From positions 1-20,045 of the forward strand of contig JAGRCC010000166.1 in assembly GCA_020433785.1 (NCBI GenBank): DNA of 20,045 nucleotides. The letters run 5' to 3'. Each line of letters starts with the position of its first letter. The stretch's first letter is position 1. The notes under the pieces were generated by a model. That model was not told where the DNA came from and ran no database searches. It worked only from the letters and a program-made list of their open reading frames with translations. This stretch comes from Anaerolineae bacterium (GTDB lineage Bacteria > Chloroflexota > Anaerolineae > 4572-78 > J111). Shown piece after piece: positions 14,919-20,045 of this stretch. A program made the translations under genes and the position numbers.

Positions 14919-15685
14919 TGGAAACCTCTCTTAGCCGTACCTACGCTGCCGAATTCGATCCACAGGCTTATCTCCAGACCTACTACACCGGCCCCGATGC
15001 CGAAGATCGATTTGTGACCCGATTTATGGTCACCGCTCTACAAACCATGCCCGCCGATCTCCTGACCTTAGAATTAGGCGGCGGGCCAACACTTTTCGCC
15101 GTCGCAACGCTGGCCCCGTACTCCCGTGAAATCCACTTTTGCGACTACCTGCCGGCCAACCTCGAAGCCGTGCGGCGCTGGTTAGCCGCCGAGCCGGACG
15201 CTTTCGATTGGGAACCGTACATCGAAATGACCTTAGAAGAAGAGGACATCGCCGTCACCCCGACCGCCGTCGCTCACCGCGCCGCCGATATGCGACGGAA
15301 GGTGACTCGATTGCTGCGTTGCAACGCGCTCGATAAAGCGCCGCTTGGCCCTCACACCCAAAAATATGATTTGGTCGTGGCTCAAACCAGCCTCGATGCG
15401 ATGTCGGCGGATATCGCCGAGTGGAAATGGGTGATGGGCAATGTCAGCCACACACTCATCGCGCCGGAGGGCCGGCTGCTAGTCAGCCTGGTGTCCGGCG
15501 TCGAGGGCTACTCGGTGGGCGACAAAAACTTCCCGGTGCTGCCCCTAACGGTCGATGATGTCTACCAGGGCTATATCGAAGCCGGTTTTCGCGCCGATAC
15601 GTTTCAGATAGAAACGATGACCGCCCCTGACGCGCGTGACTACGTCGGGTTGATCTCGGCCGTCGCGCAAAAAGCAGCCGCCTAG
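14918..15685 (+). CDS. NNMT/PNMT/TEMT-family SAM-dependent methyltransferase, copy 2
   Basis: The 255-residue protein is a clear paralogue of the preceding gene. It has FDPQAYL (Tyr18), LELGGGPTLFAVA (motif I, 51-63), HFCDYLPANLEAV (73-85), DAFDWEP (94-100), LLRCNALDKAPLG (132-144), APEGRLLVS and VGDKNFP. CDV of the family is CNA here, and the NNMT Asp197 position is Leu191, so it is not expected to act on nicotinamide. It is close to the usual family length, with no added tail. Its ATG shares a base with the previous stop (TAATG), a classic coupled junction, and the next gene begins immediately after its own stop. The two copies may form a heterodimer or perform successive methylations; the sequence alone cannot decide. 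Confidence 0.8.
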   Translation: METSLSRTYAAEFDPQAYLQTYYTGPDAEDRFVTRFMVTALQTMPADLLTLELGGGPTLFAVATLAPYSREIHFCDYLPANLEAVRRWLAAEPDAFDWEPYIEMTLEEEDIAVTPTAVAHRAADMRRKVTRLLRCNALDKAPLGPHTQKYDLVVAQTSLDAMSADIAEWKWVMGNVSHTLIAPEGRLLVSLVSGVEGYSVGDKNFPVLPLTVDDVYQGYIEAGFRADTFQIETMTAPDARDYVGLISAVAQKAAA

Positions 15686-18600
15686 ATGAACCTTAGCAAA
15701 CTATTGTCCACGTTGAATATTCGCCCCGGTGAAGGCCGGCTGGTAAGTTGGATGCTCATCTATGCCATGTTTATGGGCATCCCGGCTCTCATTACCGAAA
15801 CGGCCGCCTACAGCCTTTTACTGGAATCGTTCAGCGCCCAGATTATTCCTTATATCTACATTGGGTTTGCCATTGTAACCACCTTGAGCGGGTTGGCTTA
15901 CACCGCGCTGGAAAAACGAATCACATTTGTCCGGTTTGTGTCGATCAATCTTTTCATTCTGGCCGTGGTACCCTTCGTTTTTCGCTTTATCTTAACCGTA
16001 ACGGATACGCCCTGGGTGCTGCCGGGGTTGGCCGTCTGGTATGAGGTCAGTTGGGCTTTGGCCAATTTGGGGTTCTGGAGTATGGCGGTTCATCTGTTTG
16101 ATCTGCGGCAGGGGAAACGCTTGTTCGGCTTAATTGGCATCGGTTTGACGCTGTCGGAGGCCATGGCCGGATTTATGGTGCCGATTTTTGTGCGGATGGT
16201 GGGCACGGCCAATTTGCTGGTAGTTACGGCGGCCAGCTTTTTGGGGGCACTGCTGGTTCAAACGTACATCCTGCGCTTCGCCACCCCCACTACCGATGTG
16301 GAACCGGATGAAACGCCCGACGTCCGGGCCGACCAGTCACTGCTCGATTTGTTCAAAAATAACTATGTGGTTTTGATTTTTGCCCTAGCCGGCTTGTACG
16401 CCCTATCATTTTATGCCCTGGATAACGCCTTTTACGATCAGGTGGAAACCAACTATCCCGACGCAGATGAATTGGCCAGCTTTTTGGGCCTCTTTTTTGG
16501 CCTGTCCAGCCTGCTGACCTTAATTTTGGGGGCGTTTGTTTCCGGAAAGTTGATCAGCCGTTATGGGCTGCGCTGGAGTCTGCTGCTGATGCCGGCGACA
16601 ATTTTAATCGGCGTAACTTTAACGGCGGTGACCGGCACCTTGTTTGAGATGGCCGTGGTTCTGTTTTGGATGGTGGTCGTGACCCGGTTTTTGAACGAAA
16701 TACTGGCCTACACCATCAATCGAGCGGCCTGGCAGGTGTTGTACGAACCGCTACCGGAGCGGCTGCGGCTGCGGGCCCAAACGGTGGTTGAAAGCATGAT
16801 CAAACCGACGGCCGGTGGTGTGGCCGGGCTGCTGCTCATTGGTCTAAGCGCCGCATTTGGTTTTAGTACGCTACAGATTATGTATATGCTGCTCGGTGTG
16901 CTGGTGGCCTGGATTGGCGTGGTCATCTGGATCAACCGATTTTATCCGGCCATCTTGCTACAAGCCCTGGCTAAGCGTCGGCTGGTTGAAACGACAATCG
17001 ACATCAACCAGACTCACCTTAATATTTTCAAAGACGGGCTGCATAGCCCCCATGTCGGCGTGGTCAATTACTCGCTAGCCAAGTTAGAAGAGCTGGCCCC
17101 AGATTCGATGCCCCAATTTTTACAAGAACTACTAGCCCACCCGGCGGCTGAAATCCGGCTGGCAGTGCTGGAACGCATCGAAGCCTTGGCGCTCGTAGCG
17201 GCATTACCGGCCGTCAACCAGCTAGCCGCAACTGATCCCGAGGCAAAGGTGCGCGGCTTTGCCCTACGGACGTTGGCCCGGTTGGGGGGCGAGGCCGTAG
17301 TCGATGATCTCTGCGCGGCCCTGGATAGTGATAACTCTCACATTCGGTTGGGAGCGATGATCGGTCTGTTGAAGCAGTTGGAGCCGGTTGGCCCGCGCTA
17401 TGGCGCCGTCAAAGATAAATTGATCGGCTGGGCCGACTCCCCCTGGCCGGCAGACCGGATCTTGGCTGCCCGAGTGATGGGTGAGGCCGCACCGGCCGAT
17501 TTGAACCCGCTCTTGTTGAACCTCCTGGCTGATTGTAAATCAGAAGTGAGGGAAGCCGCCTTGATGGCGACCAAAAAACTGCACGATCCAACGATCTGGG
17601 ACGCGGTTATTCACAGTCTGAATACGCCTCACATGCGCCGGGCCGCCTTGGCCGCGCTGGTGGCAGCCGGTGAAAAAATCATCCCCCAACTTGAATCGGC
17701 GCTAGTTGAGCATCAATCGCATAAAGAAACATTGATGCAGTTGGTCCAGGTCTGCGGCCGAATTCGCGGGCCTAAAGCCAGCGCCCTTTTGCTTAATTAT
17801 CTGAATTTTCCCGACGTCCAGGTCAGAACCGAAATTTTAATGGCGCTTAGCCACAGTCACTATCAGGCTACCGAAACCGAACGCCCGGCCATCATCCAAT
17901 CGATTAGAACTGAGGCGGCCCAGGCCACTTGGGTTCTGGCGGCTCTGGTCAGTCTGGCTGATGATACGCGGCTGTCGCTGCTTGAAACCGCACTGCAACA
18001 GGAATTGGGGCGCTGTCGGCGGCGGCTGTTATGGCTGCTCTCCTTTATCTATCCCCGAGATACCATTTTGTCGGCCCAAGCTAATTTAGGTACGGAGGCT
18101 TTGCTGCCGGAAGAGACGTGGGACAAGCAGAAAACGTACGCCCTGGAGATTATCGACATCACGCTATCGGCTGAGTTGAAGGCGCAGATACTGCCGCTGC
18201 TGGATAATTTAACCCTTCAGCAGCGACTGGCCCATTTAGAAGCAATTTTTCCACAGCCGCCGGGCAACCGGGATCGATATTTGTACGAAATCATCACCGC
18301 TACAGCGGATTGCCTCTATCCCTGGACAAGAGCCGCAGCGCTCCACTTGGCGGCTAAACTTGGACTGACAGAACTGGCCTCAGCGGCAGCCAACGCGGCT
18401 GACACAACTGATAAACTGGTCCGAAATTCGGCTCTATTTGCGGCGCAAAATCTGGACCCGCTGGCTTACGCCTCTATTGTCAAAAATGGCTGTAACGGCC
18501 AGTTGAACGATTATTTCAAAGCATCAGCGAACGAAGAGAAGAACATGTTATCTTTAGTTGAAAGAATTCTACTGTTAAAATCCGTCTCGATTTTTTCTGA

Positions 18601-19009
18601 AACACCGGAAGAAGTTCTGGCCGAAGTGGCCGTAGTGATGGAAGAGGTTCGGGCCAAAGCCGGTGAGCTAATTATTGAAAAAGGAAGTTTAGGCAGTTCG
18701 CTCTTCATCATCATCGATGGTCAAGTTAACGTACACGATGAGGGCCGCGTGATTGCCAAACTAGGCGAGAGCGAAGTCTTTGGCGAATTCTCCCTCCTCG
18801 ATCCGGGACCGAGAACAGCCACGGTAACGGCATTGGAAGAAAGCCGTCTTTTCCGACTCGATCAGGAGGCGTTTTTCGAGCTATTGGACGATCACAGCAC
18901 TATCCCTCGCAAGATTATTCAGGTGCTGGTCCGCTATTTACGAAATGCCCATTTTCAGATCAATAACCTGGTCTATCGAGACATTTCTCTGCCGCCGCCT
19001 GGTAAGTAA
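15686..19009 (+). CDS. NTT-like transporter fused to HEAT repeats and a cNMP-binding domain
   Basis: The 1107-residue protein has three parts. Residues 1 to about 415 are a multi-helix membrane domain resembling the Npt1/Npt2 (ATP/ADP translocase-like) branch of major-facilitator carriers, with ANLGFWSMAVHLFDLRQGKR typical of that group. About 440-930 is a long series of HEAT-type helical repeats (for example VRGFALRTLARLGGEAVVDD). About 961-1090 is a cyclic-nucleotide-binding domain whose phosphate cassette FGEFSLLDPGPRTATV keeps the key Glu (near 1034) and Arg (1043). Cyclic nucleotide binding is therefore likely to gate or tune transport. The start codon directly abuts the second methyltransferase stop, so it belongs to the same unit. 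The cargo could be a nucleotide, as in the named family, or the product of the polyamine genes; this is unresolved. Fusions of NTT with such modules are known in bacteria. Confidence 0.82.
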   Translation: MNLSKLLSTLNIRPGEGRLVSWMLIYAMFMGIPALITETAAYSLLLESFSAQIIPYIYIGFAIVTTLSGLAYTALEKRITFVRFVSINLFILAVVPFVFRFILTVTDTPWVLPGLAVWYEVSWALANLGFWSMAVHLFDLRQGKRLFGLIGIGLTLSEAMAGFMVPIFVRMVGTANLLVVTAASFLGALLVQTYILRFATPTTDVEPDETPDVRADQSLLDLFKNNYVVLIFALAGLYALSFYALDNAFYDQVETNYPDADELASFLGLFFGLSSLLTLILGAFVSGKLISRYGLRWSLLLMPATILIGVTLTAVTGTLFEMAVVLFWMVVVTRFLNEILAYTINRAAWQVLYEPLPERLRLRAQTVVESMIKPTAGGVAGLLLIGLSAAFGFSTLQIMYMLLGVLVAWIGVVIWINRFYPAILLQALAKRRLVETTIDINQTHLNIFKDGLHSPHVGVVNYSLAKLEELAPDSMPQFLQELLAHPAAEIRLAVLERIEALALVAALPAVNQLAATDPEAKVRGFALRTLARLGGEAVVDDLCAALDSDNSHIRLGAMIGLLKQLEPVGPRYGAVKDKLIGWADSPWPADRILAARVMGEAAPADLNPLLLNLLADCKSEVREAALMATKKLHDPTIWDAVIHSLNTPHMRRAALAALVAAGEKIIPQLESALVEHQSHKETLMQLVQVCGRIRGPKASALLLNYLNFPDVQVRTEILMALSHSHYQATETERPAIIQSIRTEAAQATWVLAALVSLADDTRLSLLETALQQELGRCRRRLLWLLSFIYPRDTILSAQANLGTEALLPEETWDKQKTYALEIIDITLSAELKAQILPLLDNLTLQQRLAHLEAIFPQPPGNRDRYLYEIITATADCLYPWTRAAALHLAAKLGLTELASAAANAADTTDKLVRNSALFAAQNLDPLAYASIVKNGCNGQLNDYFKASANEEKNMLSLVERILLLKSVSIFSETPEEVLAEVAVVMEEVRAKAGELIIEKGSLGSSLFIIIDGQVNVHDEGRVIAKLGESEVFGEFSLLDPGPRTATVTALEESRLFRLDQEAFFELLDDHSTIPRKIIQVLVRYLRNAHFQINNLVYRDISLPPPGK

Positions 19010-19087
19010 GCTAACTTTCTGATAGAATGGAAGGCAGGGCAGTTCCAGTTATCAGACCAAATTCCCGTGTTTTAGCCGCTCCCCCTG

Positions 19088-19127
19088 ACCTTTAGAGTCT
19101 CTTTAGAAACCCTAAAGGTTCAGAGAC
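19088..19127 (+). terminator. Nested inverted repeats at the end of the polyamine run
   Basis: ACCTTTAG (19088-19095) pairs with CTAAAGGT (19112-19119). An alternative fold pairs CTTTAG (19101-19106) with CTAAAG (19112-19117), inside GTCT/AGAC (19097-19100 and 19124-19127). It lies about 80 bases after the transporter stop and before the sensor gene. Only a short TTTT (19140-19144 region) follows. Confidence 0.45.
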
Positions 19128-19164
19128 CAGAAACAGCCTGTTTTGGGGGAGACATTGATCTTAA

Positions 19165-20045
19165 ATGACACTCATCAATCAATCTGACCCGAATCAACCT
19201 GCACTTTCGCCCAATAAGAATACCCTCTCACTCAAGCGCCGCCATAGTCTCCGCTGGCGATTGTTGACCCTGTTGGGAGCCATCCTATTAATGACGCTGT
19301 TAGTTATCGGCGTTGGGGTTTACTATTTTATTTTAACCACTGAACAACGTACCTGGCGACAACGTCAAGATGAAGCGGCTCGTTCCGCAGCCGAGGTCGT
19401 ATCGACCTTTATGGAGCGGACGGTGAGTAGTTTGAATGCCGCGAGCCTGCTGGATGCTGACCTGCTGGCCGATCAACCCCACCTGCTTAAGCAACTGCTG
19501 GCTCAAAATCCGGCCTTACTGGAAATCGTCCGGCTGGATCAGCGTGGCCAGGTGATTAGCGGCGCTTATCAGGATGCTCCAATTATCGCCAACCAATTTA
19601 CCATCCCGCAATCGGTATGGTTTTCAGAAAGCCATAAGGGGCGATTGTACCTGGGCAGCGTTCAGATTTCGGCTACCAGCCAGCCCTATTTAATTATGGC
19701 GGAGCCGGCTCCAGGCAACGAGGTGGTAGCTGCCCGATTGCGCATGAATGTGCTGTGGGATGTGGTCGCCGATTTGCATTTCGGGGAAACCGGCCAGGCG
19801 TATATTGTTAACCCCGAGGGGCACATTGTGGCCCATACCAATCCGGAAGTGGCCTTAGCCCGAACCGATTTGAGCAATCGCCCGGAGATGGCCGGCATTT
19901 TACAGGCCGCAGACGGTCCGCGCAGCGATACCTATCTCAATTTTGAAAACGTCGAGGTGGTGGGGGTCAACCGGCCGGTAATCGATACCCCCTGGGTGAT
20001 TGTAACCGAAGTGCCGACCGCCGAGGTCTTTGCCACCAGCCGAAC
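19165..20045 (+). CDS. Membrane sensor protein with dCache-type domain, 5' part
   Basis: The frame is open from ATG 19165 to the window end, giving 293 visible residues. An in-frame TAA lies directly before the ATG, so the start cannot be further upstream; GGGGGAG lies about 13 bases before it. A cytoplasmic basic stretch (KRRHSLRWR) precedes one transmembrane helix (about 34-58). An extracytoplasmic region then matches the dCache_1 sensing fold: LLEIVRLDQRGQVISG, then LHFGETGQAYIVNPEGHIVAHTNP, then TPWVIVTEVP, the usual endings of its membrane-distal and proximal halves. Proteins of this type normally continue into a second helix and a histidine kinase, GGDEF or chemoreceptor output, which is cut off here. 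It may sense a small molecule related to the adjacent operon, but no direct sign of this exists. Confidence 0.8.
   Translation, partial: MTLINQSDPNQPALSPNKNTLSLKRRHSLRWRLLTLLGAILLMTLLVIGVGVYYFILTTEQRTWRQRQDEAARSAAEVVSTFMERTVSSLNAASLLDADLLADQPHLLKQLLAQNPALLEIVRLDQRGQVISGAYQDAPIIANQFTIPQSVWFSESHKGRLYLGSVQISATSQPYLIMAEPAPGNEVVAARLRMNVLWDVVADLHFGETGQAYIVNPEGHIVAHTNPEVALARTDLSNRPEMAGILQAADGPRSDTYLNFENVEVVGVNRPVIDTPWVIVTEVPTAEVFATSR

Noticed and set aside
14010..15685. Assignment of the two methyltransferases as nicotinamide N-methyltransferases
   Set aside because: The family fits, but the residue aligned with the nicotinamide-contact Asp197 is hydrophobic in both copies.

Overview
The window looks like part of a chromosome from a Chloroflexota bacterium, probably Anaerolineae-like. 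This is an inference from gene content and style. It has a MalT-type LuxR regulator, a Bax1/DUF790 nuclease, a secreted fibronectin-III protein ending in a YLPVV tail, a receiver-less CheB with a C-terminal Cys/His cluster, and simple-sequence arrays between genes. No rRNA, tRNA, CRISPR array, transposase or phage gene was seen.

Layout. 1-867 (+) is the 3' end of a Bax1-like nuclease gene. 993-1241 (-) is a small uncertain ORF. 1414-2439 (+) is a CheB-type methylesterase. 2492-5176 (-) encodes a large secreted protein with a PPC-like domain and two FnIII domains, and 5337-6017 (-) a Ser/Thr/Pro-rich surface protein with an internal repeat and a C-terminal membrane anchor. 6051-7055 is a gene-free kilobase with repeats and a long imperfect hairpin. 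7056-7917 (-) is a VOC-protein and four-helix membrane-protein pair. The 387 bases between it and the next gene hold tandem repeats and a perfect 16-bp palindrome. 8305-11025 (-) encodes a large ATP-dependent LuxR regulator.

From 11280 onward everything reads on the + strand and centres on polyamines. It begins with a PotD-like lipoprotein that has no transporter partners here. After 299 bases comes a tightly packed run: prokaryotic AdoMet decarboxylase (speD), a divergent aminopropyltransferase (speE-like), two tandem methyltransferases of the NNMT/PNMT/TEMT family, and a 1107-residue fusion of an NTT-like membrane transporter, HEAT-type repeats and a cyclic-nucleotide-binding domain. Gene junctions there are 29, 2, -1 and 0 bases. 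A truncated dCache membrane sensor gene starts at 19165 and runs off the window.

The most interesting candidate system is 12680-19009. SpeD makes the aminopropyl donor and the SpeE-like enzyme transfers it to an amine. The two amine-type methyltransferases could then N-methylate the product, and the cNMP-responsive transporter could move it or a related substrate. Gene identities are well supported by motifs. The idea of a methylated-polyamine pathway is inference from gene order and family chemistry.
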